A DNA stretch of 64,000 bases from Bactericera cockerelli (taxonomy: Eukaryota > Arthropoda > Insecta > Hemiptera > Triozidae). A program made the translations under genes and the position numbers. Of the stretch, positions 11,112 to 22,419 are shown piece by piece; position 1 is the stretch's first letter; every line of letters begins with the position of its first letter. Location: contig CM044956.1 of assembly GCA_024516035.1 (NCBI GenBank), forward strand, positions 31,036,217 to 31,100,216. The letters are read 5' to 3'. The notes under the pieces were generated by a model. That model did not search any database. It saw only the letters and a program-made list of their open reading frames with translations, and was not told the origin of the DNA.

Positions 11112-12222
11112 TTAACACGTTCGTTACCAAGCCAATTTTTTCAAGTTTTACGTAGGGACCGGGCGGTAAAGTCGCTGTTGCAATGTTGCATCCTGGGGAC
11201 CAAAATTTTTTTGTTGTTGCATATTTGGCATCGTATTTGTACAAGAATCGATCCTATATCTGTTCTAATACTAACAACCTACCTCAAAAAGGCCATATAT
11301 GGATGTCCGGTCCAGTGCCGGATTAAGGCTGCGCGGGGCCCTTGGCATTTTCAAGGCGCGGGGCCCCAAAATTGTACTGAGTTTTTTCTAGAATACTATT
11401 TTTAAAACCTTGAAATCGAAGCCACTAATCCATAATAGTATCCAAAACGACGTTTTCGAAATGCATTTCGAAAATGCCCAAAGACTTTTTTTCTTTTAAT
11501 GGTACATACTAGAATTGCACGTCTTGAAAAACAATCCAAAACATCATGATAAGTAAATTTGACGGCGCCGCAGGCGAAATTTTTGCAAAGTTATGGGGTA
11601 AAATGCTCGGAAAATAGATACAAAAAAATATCTTGAAAAAAACATTAAAAGCGTCGCAGGTGACTATAATGAAGATCATTTGTTAAGATGTCGATAAAGC
11701 CGATCACTGAGCTCTCAGAAGACACTTCATGGGTTTGATGGCAGAGATTACCGAAGGCGATAATCACGTCCGTCAATATTATTCTTTTCAAATACGAGTA
11801 ATTATATAATATACTATATGAAGAGCCCCAGGCAATTGGTATAGAGATCTACCTATTTTCATATACGTGGTCAATTTTAAAGGGGGCCCCATTCAATTTA
11901 TGTACTTTGCTGTGAGTGTGTTTTTTCCCCCCTTTATTTCTTCTTCTTACTCATTATCCAAAAATACCTAGTGTAAGCTTTAAAAAACTCATAATACCTA
12001 GTGCAAGCTTTTTAAAAATCTCATAATATCTAGTGTAAGCTGCTCAAGCGCGGGGCCCCCTAAAGCGCGGGGCCCTTGGCATCTGCCAAATCCGCCATAT
12101 GGGTAATCCGGCACTGGTCCGGTCCCTCGTTAAAATTTTGATAACAGCCATATGTGTGTTTTCGGTCCCAGAGAAAAACACAAAAACATCCACATATGGC
12201 CGTTCGGTAACGAACGTGTTAA
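11112..12222. mobile_element. piggyBac-like MITE (TTAA target site), interrupted
   Basis: The ends are exact inverted repeats next to TTAA: TTAACACGTTCGTTACC at 11112-11128 and GGTAACGAACGTGTTAA at 12206-12222. TTAA target duplication is the hallmark of the piggyBac superfamily. Without the nested hAT element the original unit is about 300 bp, so it is non-autonomous. No transposase frame is present. Confidence 0.75.
11313..12116. mobile_element. hAT-type MITE with 8-bp target duplication
   Basis: The terminal inverted repeats start CAGTGCCGGATTA and end TAATCCGGCACTG. The flanking direct repeats GTCCGGTC at 11305-11312 and 12117-12124 form a perfect 8-bp target-site duplication. CAG-type ends with 8-bp duplication are characteristic of hAT. 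The subterminal GC-rich phrase gcgcggggcccttggca occurs near both ends. At 804 bp with no transposase it is non-autonomous. It sits inside the piggyBac-like element and is therefore younger. Confidence 0.9.
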
Positions 12223-12384
12223 GAGGACATAGTCCGGCGACACGCACAGATTTGAGTTTTAAATAATATTAGCGGGTTACACCCGCCGCTTCGCCAGCCC
12301 ATCAAACACACACAACATTAAAAATCTTGGCAAGTTTGAATTATAAAAAAATTGCTTTGAACTTGCCAAGATTTTTTTTTTTTA

Positions 12385-12640
12385 AGTGGGGTTTAACGTC
12401 ACTTTCAACTGCCATGGTCATATCACGACGGGGGTTTTACCCTCCATTCGCAGGAAACTCACAAACCTGCTACTCACATTGACCTCACCCAGCCTGAGTG
12501 GGGCCGGGAAAAGCCAGCGTCACGAGAATTAGAATTTGAATGGTCACCCATCCAAATCTTAACCTCGCTGGATGTCGCTTAACTTCGGTGTTCTGAAGGG
12601 AACCGGTGTATTCAACATGCCATCGACGCTGGCTGCCAAG
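12385..12640 (-). repeat. 5S-SINE copy, well preserved
   Basis: Read on the minus strand: gccagcgtcgatggcatgtt, gaatacaccggtt, accgaagttaagcgacatcc, agcgaggttaagatttggat, gggtgaccattc. These match the order and spacing of 5S rRNA internal control elements. The SINE body follows, ending in the 'cagttgaaagtgacgttaaa' phrase and an A run. Confidence 0.85.
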
Positions 12641-13181
12641 ATTTTTAATGTTAAATTTTAGAAAAAAATGGGAAATATAAAGTATGTCCAATCGGCAGCT
12701 TGATTCTTGTACTTGAGACTCTTTTGTATCCAGATAATATCCGGTTTACAAGAACTTTGCCTTCATTTGATATCAGTTCCTTTTCAGGCAATCATTTTCA
12801 AGTAATTCTATTTACAAAGGATTGTTATTTTCTTGTCGTCTTTTGCACACGAAGTGTATTCTTGGGGATAATTATATAACGTTAAAATCAAGATGGAAAA
12901 ATAAGGGATTTTTTTTTTGAAAACGGGTTTTTTTACGAGGGAAATTGAGTATTTTTAAAACTTCACCATCACCGATTCATGGCAACGCTGTCCCGACTAC
13001 GATTTGAATTTTCAAAATTAAATTAACCCATATCTCTTTATTTCATTTTTTGAAATTTATCAGAACAACGAAAAAGATTTGGAGCATTTGAACATTTGGT
13101 TGTTTCATTTTTCAAGAAATCTTCTGGATTAAAAAGAAAAAACTTGCTGCCAAAACAACAGTCCCAATTTACGGACTTATC
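12641..13181. promoter_or_regulatory. Upstream region and 5' UTR of the MRG15-like gene
   Basis: This is the sequence between the last upstream SINE and the start codon at 13182. It must hold the proximal promoter and 5' UTR if the first coding exon is also the first exon, but no TATA box or initiator could be assigned with confidence. Confidence 0.3.
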
Positions 13182-16100
13182 ATGAGTAGATCAAGGCATA
13201 ATAGTGACTCCAAAAATTCAAACAGCTCAGACTCGAAGATCCTTGAAGGTAAGTTGTGTACCTACCTAAGTTAGAAAAGTAGAAAGAAGAAGTTGTGTAT
13301 TATGAAATTCGTAAAATGGTGCACTGAACAATATGAACATACCTCTCATAAGTTTCATACAAACAGAGAATCTTTTTCCTTTTCTGTGGGAATAAGAATC
13401 ATCACCTTCCTAGAGAAGCAAGCTCTACTTGTAATTGCACAGGCCCCTGTGGTTATAATTGTTGTATCCAACCTATGGCAAGACTCACTGTCTTGAGACC
13501 ATGGGTCTGGGTTCAGAGCAGATAACCAATAAATCTGGCCCCTGTGGTTATAATTGTTGTATCCAAGGCAAGCCTCACTGTCTTGAGACCATGGGTCTGG
13601 GTTCAGAGCAGATAACCAATAAATCTGGCCCCTGTGGTTATAATTGCTGTATCCAACCTATGGCAAGCCTCACTGTCTTGACACCATGGGTCTGGGTTCA
13701 GAGCAGATAACCAATAAATCCATGGAACCAAGTTTGGTGCATTGTAATAAACATTTTTTCTCACCTCACTATTATACATCAAACCACATATTTATACTTA
13801 CAGTAAAACCTGAATGTAACAGAGAACTTGATAACATATCAAGAACTGACATTTATTTTCCTTCCCCTCATTGGTGTTTAGCAAAGTAAAACAATTGAAA
13901 GCTTCAATGGCACTTTGAATGCACCGGTTCTTGAAGGATCACCAAAGTAGAGAAAATGTGATGATGGCATCCCAGAACAACAAAGGCTGGGTGAGGTTAA
14001 TGTGGGTAGCAGGTTTGTAAGTTTCCTGCAAATGGAGGGTAGCACTCCAAAATATGACCATGCAGTTAAAAACAAAGTTTAAAAAAAATGATAAATTGAT
14101 CCCAAGATCTGGTAAATTTAGCTCTACACAACAAAGTACTTCAAAATAGAGAGGTACTTGACCCATGTAGAGTTTACGTTTATATGTGGGCATGCGCTAC
14201 GGTTTCAGTTTATTCTGTCCTGAATATAAAAAAAACCATGTTAGTGTTTAACTGCCTGTCTAATGTAAGATTATGTAGTGTAGCTAAAGACAACTTCTGA
14301 TTTTTAAAAGAAAAAAAGAAAGCTCTCATGGTTCACAAAATGTTAGATTTTAAAAATTCAGAAAAGGAAAACTTATATAGAAAAGAAATTTGGTATTAAT
14401 TTTATGTACCCTCTCAACAATATTGAAGAAAAAGAACAAATATCCTTGAGAATAGGACAGGATCTATAAAAGATATAATCTACAAAACTAGATACAACAA
14501 TTTTTGTAGGTTGGAACTTTTTATAATGATACCTCAATTTAATGAAAACCATGTCATAATGGAATAAAGTGCATTTTCCATAACTATGTTATATCAAGGT
14601 TCTACTGTAGCCTAGCTGTCTGTCAGTTATTTAATATGATAAAGAAATTACAACTTAATTGGACTTTTTAATTTCAATTGCCCTGAACTTGGTGTAGGCA
14701 GTTGTATCATATACCCATTTTATGTCAGCACAGTTAAGATACAATATTTCATTGAACAGACACAATTTCTACTGTTTGAACGTGAATTGATTCTGCTGGT
14801 CTTCTCATTGTAGATTGCAGATTTCAAGAACCATATGAAACATTTTGAACTTACTTCAAGTCACTTAAATTAAACCTACCCAAAGTCCAAACATTTAGTT
14901 TTTCTTTCTCTTCAAGAGGTGTCTCCTCGAAATGTGTTTTAATTAAATATGATAAATTTAATATAATGAAAATTTGATTTTAGGTGAAAAAGTTCTGTGC
15001 TATCATGGGAGCCTTATCTATGAAGCTAAGTGTTTAAAGGTACGTGAAAGTGAAGATGAACCTGACAAGATGGAATATTTCATACATTATGCTGGCTGGA
15101 GTAAAAAATGGGAAGAGTGGGTTGGTAAGTTTACTTAAGATATTATCCTGATTTTTTTTATAATTGCAGAAGACAATTGCACTCAACATTTAACACATTC
15201 TACTAAGACTGGAAGGGTCTAATCAGTGAATGTGTGCAAACCAAAAAAAGGTATTCATGGAAAAAAAACACTATTTGCCAACTCGAAAATAAAATGCTGG
15301 AAGTTTTTTTTTCTTAATTTTTGTGATACATTTGTTATTAAAATCAGATACTCAAAGAATACATAGATAATTTGGGTTAACAATCTCAATGAAGTTTGGA
15401 GTAGCATTTTCATAAATTAGATTTTCCTCCTTCAGGAGACAAATTATGTTCCTCTAAACTAGGGATGTGATTAAAGGTTTCTATAATCATCAAGAAAACG
15501 GATCATATTCAATGTCTCTTTTCAATTTCCCAAATGTTGGGGTAGTTTTATTCATCAGGTAGATGCACTTGAAAATAAAATACTTATATGCACAGATGAA
15601 ATCCTTCTGATTTGTTTACCTCATTCTTTGATTTATGGTGAATATTTTCATACCTACTTTATAGAACTTACAATATGAATTACAATAAGAAAAACTAGAG
15701 AAGAACCAAGAATACCATGGATAGACGTGGTTCTTAAGTGATGATTACAATGTTTTTAATTATATTGGTACAAGTTTTTCTCTTTCCACAACCACAACTT
15801 CATCAGTTTTCTAACCTATTTCGTTACAGGTGAGACTAGAATTCTTAAATACACTGAAGAAAATGTGAAGAAACAAAAAGCACTGAAAGATCAAGAAGGA
15901 AAGGGTATCAAAAAGGCTACTCCTGGCCGAAAATCGAGTACTACAGATAAAGGTAAAACTCCTTGCATACTTTTCTAAATTCTAAATTGAAAAAAAAAAA
16001 AAAAATACTTTCCAGTTATGAGGATTTTATACTAACTAAATTATAAGCGCCCCTCTTGTATTCTTGTAATCTTTTCTGATAACCGTTGTGTTAATGTCAA

Positions 16101-19100
16101 GATATGATTTCCAATATTAATCAATCAATTATTAAGTTTAAATATTACTGTTGATTGGCTTTTTTTATTGTTAAAATCTCAGAAGAATATCTGTGTGTGT
16201 TTTCTCCCCAAAAGCAATAATGTGTCCCTCAAAGCTAACTTACTTAACACTCATGTTATTAGTGAGTTCTCTCGTTGGACCAGCCATAATTTGGCTATCT
16301 AACCCATACAGACATGCATGTACTAACCATGACACAACTGGTCATGGTTGGTACTGATAAAACAAATAAACTTACTGTAACAATACAGTTTGGTTTACAC
16401 AGTCATGTCATTCCTTGTTTTAGAAAGTAACGGCAACAGTCGACCATGTTCTCCCGCTGTATCTGTCAAGTCTAACAAGAGTAACCAAGATACCTCTGGT
16501 AAGGACGACTTGGAATTACCTGAAACCAAGAAGAAAAAATCTTCGATTTCTGTCAAGGAAAAGGAAAATGAAAACAAGCCAAAAGAAAAAGAATCCAAAG
16601 TGGTCAAAGAGATAAAATCTCAAGAAGTAAGTAAGCTTTTCTCTAGCTCTCTATAAAATTCAAATTACAATTTGGAAATTGTTTGAGTATGATTTCCTTA
16701 TTACTGGCCAATCCTTGTGAGTCTGTTCTCAGCAATTTTTTTTTCTTCTTTTACCGACCTCAGTAGCTTGATCGATAAAGCGGCGGACTTGTAACCTGGA
16801 GGTAGGTGGTTCAAGTCCCAAGTTCAACGAAGATTTAGTAGCAAGTTTGAGTAGTTGTGACATCATGCAGAACCACCAAAAGCATCGCAGGAATGAAGAC
16901 AGATGTGCTGTGGAGCACTACTGTTTAGTTCTTTTGCACTTTTTTACTCAATCAGGATTAAGGGTGTAGCAGATCTTTCAAATTGATTTTCTTTCCAATC
17001 CCTAAAAAGGCCAGGTTTTCCTGGAATTGTTACCAGGGAATTACTAGCAACATGCGATATTTTTATTCAGGGAATGATAATGATCAAAGTCACAGAGTAC
17101 TGACCCGCGCGCCGACCTCACATCATCTGATTGTTTCCTTTGTTTCTGATTGACCCTATAATTTAGTCTCATACTACAATAAATTGTACATATGGTTTAT
17201 ACTACTCATAATTAGGTAAACTCACTTGTTTTATTGTATGGATTACTAGTTGAACACTAAGCTTTACTGTGTACCTAAATACATGAATATCGTTACGTTC
17301 GGCTCTATGTATTTTGTATTATGATGAACAATTGATAGATGTTAATTAAACTGTAGGACAAGCTGCACCTTTTACTTCTCTATGGAGCAATTGCTCGTGA
17401 GCAAAAGCAAATGGTGAGGAATAGGAAAAAGAGCTATGTGTGTCTCGAAAAACGATCTACATTTATGGGGATTAAATTCTTGGTACTTTGCTAGAGTGTG
17501 AACGATGCCTGAGGAAATAATACTGGCCTCGTGAAAACTCATAAATATGAAGTTCCTCGACCATCAAGCCAGTTTATATTCCATGCAGATAAGGAGTACA
17601 CCCTTCCTAATCTTCTCACTAGTTTTATTTTTGTGTGCTAACAATAAACCAGCGAGCTTTTCATTACTATACAGTGCTAAATCATTTTCCACGTGTCGTC
17701 CTTCCTTCTAAGTTTGATAAAGTTCATGACACCCAATATAAATCTTACTTCTATGCACCGAAAAGTAAGTCTGTCCCGGTAGCTCAGTGGTAAAGGCGGC
17801 ACTCTGTGAATCCAGAGATTCCAGAGGTCGTGGGTTCGAAACCCAGCCGGGACATGACAATTTATCCTCCCATTTGGGATTTTTACCACATAATAATATG
17901 TCTTGGGCTTACTGCTTTAATAATGGGACTTTAATAGTCCTAATCGGGCAGTATAAATAAGATGATATTATTATTATTACTTGAAATTAAATTTGGCATG
18001 CATGACTAGAATTTTTACCACATAAAAGATGGGCTTGTAATGTGAAGAAAGATAGGTATATGGCCGCCACTAACATGTGACTTTGTTTCTCCCAGGAAGT
18101 GAAGAGGGTCTCGCCTGTGTTGGAGCACAAGCACGTGCTACGTGTGCATTTACCTGAGATTCTCTCCCGGTGTCTCAACAACGATACCAACTTCATCCAG
18201 GAGCAGCGCTTCCTCACCTCGGTGCCTGCTCCCATAACATGCAAACAACTCTTTGATGAGTTCCTCCTCAGTAAAGGCACGGAGAATGCTCATCATGTAC
18301 AGTGAGTCTTGTTTTGTTTTATTATTATAACACTAGGCGCTTTGCAGCGCGCGTGAGTTTATCGACGCATGGCCGACTTGTAATTAATACCTATGTAGTT
18401 AGTTTTCATAGGTGGTCCATCGTGTTTTTTTGCAACGGCCATTTCTGGACCGCTTTTAATGAAACTTTCACAGAATGCTTAGAATGATATAAAAAAATGA
18501 TTTAACCTTGAAAATTTGTATATATTTTTATTTAAGCTACCCAAATGATGAAAAAAGATATGTTTTGTTAAGCTAGCCAAAATAGCTTTGTTGATGGATG
18601 GTCTTAGCTTAGATTTGCCAGAGTATTACTGTAGCTGGTTTCCGTCGACTTTTTGCTATCTTGTGCCATATGACCCATGACTACCAAAACAAACTCAGTT
18701 CTGAGACAAACATAGACCCTAGTGCATAGAGACTCACAAATGGTCTCACAAACTTCAATTGACCGATTAAGCTACTCGTTCATTAAAATTTTAATTTGCT
18801 TTGCTTAGATGCAATAATTTTAATTGTAACTTTAATGTTGGTCGGATCACTAATAATAATAATATCGCCTTTTTTAAACTGCCCAATTAGGACTATTAAA
18901 GTCCCATCATTCCAGCAGTAAGCCCAAAACATATTATTATGTGGTAAAAATCCTAAATGGAAACTTGTCATGTCCCGGTTGGGTTTCGAACCCGCAAACT
19001 CTGGAATATCTGGATTCACAGAGTGCCGCCTTTACCACTGTGCTACCGGGACAGACATGAAAGTCAAAATGAAAATTCTAACAGCTGATTCTAGAAAAAA

Positions 19101-20683
19101 AAAAATTGTATTGCACTTTTGAATCAACCAATCAGAGAGCTCGTAATATTAACAACATTTCACCAGTGTGAAACTAGCACTTAAATTTAAAACTCAATTT
19201 ACTCAATTAGCACTATGCACTGGATAAATCAGTTAATTTCCCCATATGATCTCTAGTGAAGTATCTTCAGTGAACACTTCAATTAGCGTTTAACTGTATG
19301 TTTACTACCCCAATAGATTTCTATTTTATAAGCATATCCGCCTTATACAGATGGTCAGGTCTACAAGAGTTCATCAAAGGTCTACAAGTGTACATTGATG
19401 AGATGCTGGGAGTTCGACTTCTGTACCGGTTTGAAAAACTGCAATACAAAACGATCAAGGAAAAATATCCCGATACACCACTGCACACTCTCTACTGCCC
19501 TATTCTGGTCCTGAGACTAATTTGCAACTTGGAGAAAGTCTTCAGTCCCTCCATGGCTCTCACACCCACGGGAATGAAATTGATTGATGCTCACCTCAAA
19601 GATTTCATCAGGTAAGAAGCTACAATCTTATGGGTTCTGTGCCACCGCTGTTTATGTTATGTTTTGAGGTTTAACGTCTCTTTCACTTACTAAGGGCTCT
19701 TTCAAAGGTTGGGTGGAAGCAGGTTTACCCAACCCTTCCACCACACCGAAAATCTGTGAGTACCTCCATTCACTTGAAACTTACCAACCAGCTACCCACA
19801 TGAACCTCACCCAGCCTGGGTCGGTCCGAAAATAACCACCATCACGAGGTTTCGAATTCGAATGGTCATCTATCAGAGTCTTAACCTCGCTGGATAATGC
19901 TTAACTACAGTGAGGAGAACTGGTGGTAACGAACGTTCTTTCACCACTCTTTATGATGTATGTATCTATTTATATTTTATTGTATTAAGTGATGTTTTTC
20001 AACTTTATAGTTATATACACCACTCTTTCTTTATGATGTGAATTAATGATAGAATAATGAAGAAAATTATTACTAAAAGCCTTATTTACTGTAGCTTTTT
20101 TTTAGTTAAGTCGAGTGTGCTTGCACTTTTTCAGACAAAATTTAAAATCTAAATCCTAATATTCATGGTTACGATTGTATGAACTTTATTATCTCATGAA
20201 TATTAGTATTTAATGATCAATATGAATATTAGTATTCAATAATAAATTAACTGGTGTGACAACACACGACTTTCCTTATCACTCGAAAATAAGTTTCGCC
20301 ACTAGTGACTCAACGGTAACAGTTAGCTAAAAATTAATGTCAAATTCGTAAAATTCATTTTGACAACTACACTAAATTAAAACTTAAATTTCCAAATGTT
20401 TTGAATCTGCTGAACTTGTCATAACTTGTCTAATTACAAGTGCGGCTGCACACTGGACGTTTCAAAAAAGGAAATTCCCGCTCCCCACCCTGTATTAGCA
20501 ACTAAATAGTGTAAGAAATAAGAAAATACTGTGCTGTATTGTTTAGCTTCATTTTCTATAGACTCATATCTCCACTTTCCTATCTTTCATTACAGATATC
20601 TGGTGGTTAACTATGACAAATATTTTAGTCGCAACTTTTATGACGCCGCTACCCCCGAGTATCTGCGCATGACTGCAAAGTAG
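13182..20683 (+). CDS. MRG15: MRG15-like (MORF4L1-type) chromodomain/MRG protein, copy 1
   Basis: MRG15 family proteins are nuclear subunits of NuA4/Tip60 acetyltransferase and Sin3/HDAC complexes; the chromodomain binds methylated H3K36. Exons: 13182-13248, 14984-15124, 15830-15952, 16424-16626, 18096-18301, 19351-19611, 20596-20683. All introns are GT-AG and the frame closes to 362 residues, close to the usual family length. The chromodomain (about 24-75) has [15 protein letters not shown] and [16 protein letters not shown], keeping the aromatic-cage Tyr and Trp residues. A Lys/Ser/Glu-rich linker (about 115-178) carries a basic KKKKSS-type patch. The MRG domain (about 180-358) includes [30 protein letters not shown] and [10 protein letters not shown] at the end. 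The usual 'WLVDDWD' segment is replaced by a diverged sequence, so this copy is less canonical there than the minus-strand paralogue. Introns host four SINEs of three families plus one two-nested array. Confidence 0.92.
13442..13725 (+). repeat. Three-copy minisatellite, unit about 91-95 bp, in MRG15-like intron 1
   Basis: Units start ggcccctgtggttataatt at about 13442, 13537 and 13628, and contain gtcttgagaccatgggtctg and agagcagataaccaataaat. The second unit lacks a few bases. Open frames across it arise from the repetition and are not treated as coding. Confidence 0.8.
13898..14085 (+). repeat. 5S-SINE copy, diverged
   Basis: The head is recognisable as caatggcactttgaatgcac and the body as gctgggtgaggttaatgtgg, aatggagggtagcactcc and atgcagttaaaaacaaag. 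It lies in intron 1 of the MRG15-like gene. Confidence 0.65.
16755..16945 (+). repeat. SINE-D copy (tRNA-derived)
   Basis: The head reads gacctcagtagcttgatcga (box A) followed by ggtggttcaagtcccaagtt (box B), then 'gcaagtttgagtagttgtga'. The same order is seen in inverse at 22725-22878 and 50500-50638. It lies in intron 4 of the MRG15-like gene. Confidence 0.7.
17770..17972 (+). repeat. SINE-B copy, full length
   Basis: Starts gtcccggtagctcagtggta, includes cgtgggttcgaaacccagcc and ctaatcgggcagtataaata, and ends in an ATT microsatellite. It serves well as the reference copy for this family. It lies in intron 4 of the MRG15-like gene. Confidence 0.9.
18853..19057 (-). repeat. SINE-B copy
   Basis: Inverse orientation, same head and body as the 17770 copy with a few substitutions and a small deletion in the body. 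It is in intron 5 of the MRG15-like gene, less than 1 kb from the 17770-17972 copy in the opposite direction, so the two could pair in the pre-mRNA around exon 5. Confidence 0.85.
19655..19932 (-). repeat. 5S-SINE copy
   Basis: Body phrases (aacctcacccagcctgggt, ttaacctcgctggataatgc) match the family in inverse orientation. The head is partly degraded. It begins 44 bp after the exon 6 donor of the MRG15-like gene. Confidence 0.75.
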
Positions 20684-22419
20684 TGACACTTGGTTTCGGG
20701 CCCTGCGGCTGACATGAGAAATCCAAGTGCTTGTTTGAATTTTCGTTTTCTCTTTATTCTTCCACTTAAAATGATCAAATTACATGCTATCGGAACAACC
20801 ACTTGATTCAGCTCACTTTAGAATCTTAGAAAGAAAATACTCATTAAAAAGATGGTATGACGTAATTGGAAGACCTGAGCATTTAATTTTTATTGTTCTG
20901 TCCTAAAAATTGACACGAAATTTGTTTTCGTCATTTCTTAATGTAGCGCGCTAAGCAACTCAGAAGAAAGTAGTAAATAATGTAAATAACTATAAATGGT
21001 ACCAAGGCAAGTAATATTCAGCTCGTAAATAAATATGTAAATAAGGTTTTGTAAAAATGTAAGATCAGTTCTGAGAGTAGTTGATTAAAGTTTTCACATT
21101 GTCTTGAAACCCCACCGTATTTGTTGGATGGAACAACCCTCACTCACCACCTTCCTGCGTAATTGTGTAAATTTCTGATGAAAAGAAAACTCACCTACAT
21201 TTACCTTTTCCTTTCCGATAAACGCACTTATTATTTTTGTACGTTCAAAACCAGTTCCTATAGCATTAATCTTCCAATATGTACAATAATCTTATATTGT
21301 TTACTTTTTTTTTCACTTGAGAACAAAGCATTAAGTGAGGCAAAATACAGATAAGCCATTTAGTTTTTTTTTGTATGAGGACATCTCTTATTCATTTGTT
21401 TCAAAAATAAATACAAGTGAAACTGTATCTTTGTTAAATATTTGTATTTTATTATCTTACTAAGCTGACTCTTTTTTCACTTTTGGCAAGAAAATTATTA
21501 TCTAACAAAATTATTTTACACTCGCCACTATTCACTTGGTTCGCAAATTCCACAGTCTTCCCCGAGGCTGGCATCCCATTTGACTTATTTCATTAATAGA
21601 CCTCTAGGAAAACCTTCAAAATTTCACTCTTTTTACGTTTTCGTATTAAGGTCTCGCTGGGGGAAGTTAAACAGATGCGGTACCAGCTGTAACACAAATC
21701 GTTGGCGCCCTTCACAAGGTTAGTGTTAGGAAGGAAATGTGGAAGTTGGAGTCCTAGAACCAACCAACCTAAACCATGTGGTAGTCCAATGCCGACCCAA
21801 AGTAAATTTAGGAAACGGCAAAGTGAAAAGAGAATTAAGGTTTAGAGCAAAGATCATTCCCATGTTGGTCATTAACACATTGGGTGCCTCGCCGGTCATA
21901 ATAAGAGAGCATAGTATTCTGAGACATTAGATTTTTCTTTCAAGTATAGTCTCTCAATATTGACCCCCACGATACAATGCATTTAATATGGAGAGTTTGA
22001 AGGGTGGCCTCTGAGGATAATCCAGGAATGTTTGGTTTTCATCTATCATGATTGTCTCTCATACTGAGAGACAATTCTTTGTATTGTGGCCCCAGGGGAT
22101 AGTCATCATTTTTTGTGTTGGCACACGATGTGTAAAACATTGCTACGAATATGGAGAAGATGTAAAGCGAAAAAAGTTGGATTTGGGAACTATTTGGAAA
22201 TAGCACATGTGACGTCATACGATATCCTGAATCCGGACACAGAACTGTGCCCCTGGTCAAGTATAACATTAACCTGCGAACGCAGAGTATCAACATTCAT
22301 TTGAATGGAACATCACAAGTTGGAGAAGTGATGTTCTGGCTTTCAGAAATTCCCTCAACTGCTCATCATCAACTTGACTTCCTCATCGTAACTGTTCATC
22401 TCACTTCAAGTTGGTCTCC
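20684..22419. other. Convergent intergenic region between MRG15-like and methyltransferase genes
   Basis: Contains the 3' UTR of the plus-strand gene, with AATAAA at 21028-21033 and another AATAAA near 21407. No further gene is supported, although short frames are open on both strands. Confidence 0.6.

Noticed and set aside
12385..12640. 5S rRNA gene
   Set aside because: Only the first part resembles 5S rRNA. The 3' part is the repeat body shared by a dozen copies, so it is a SINE.
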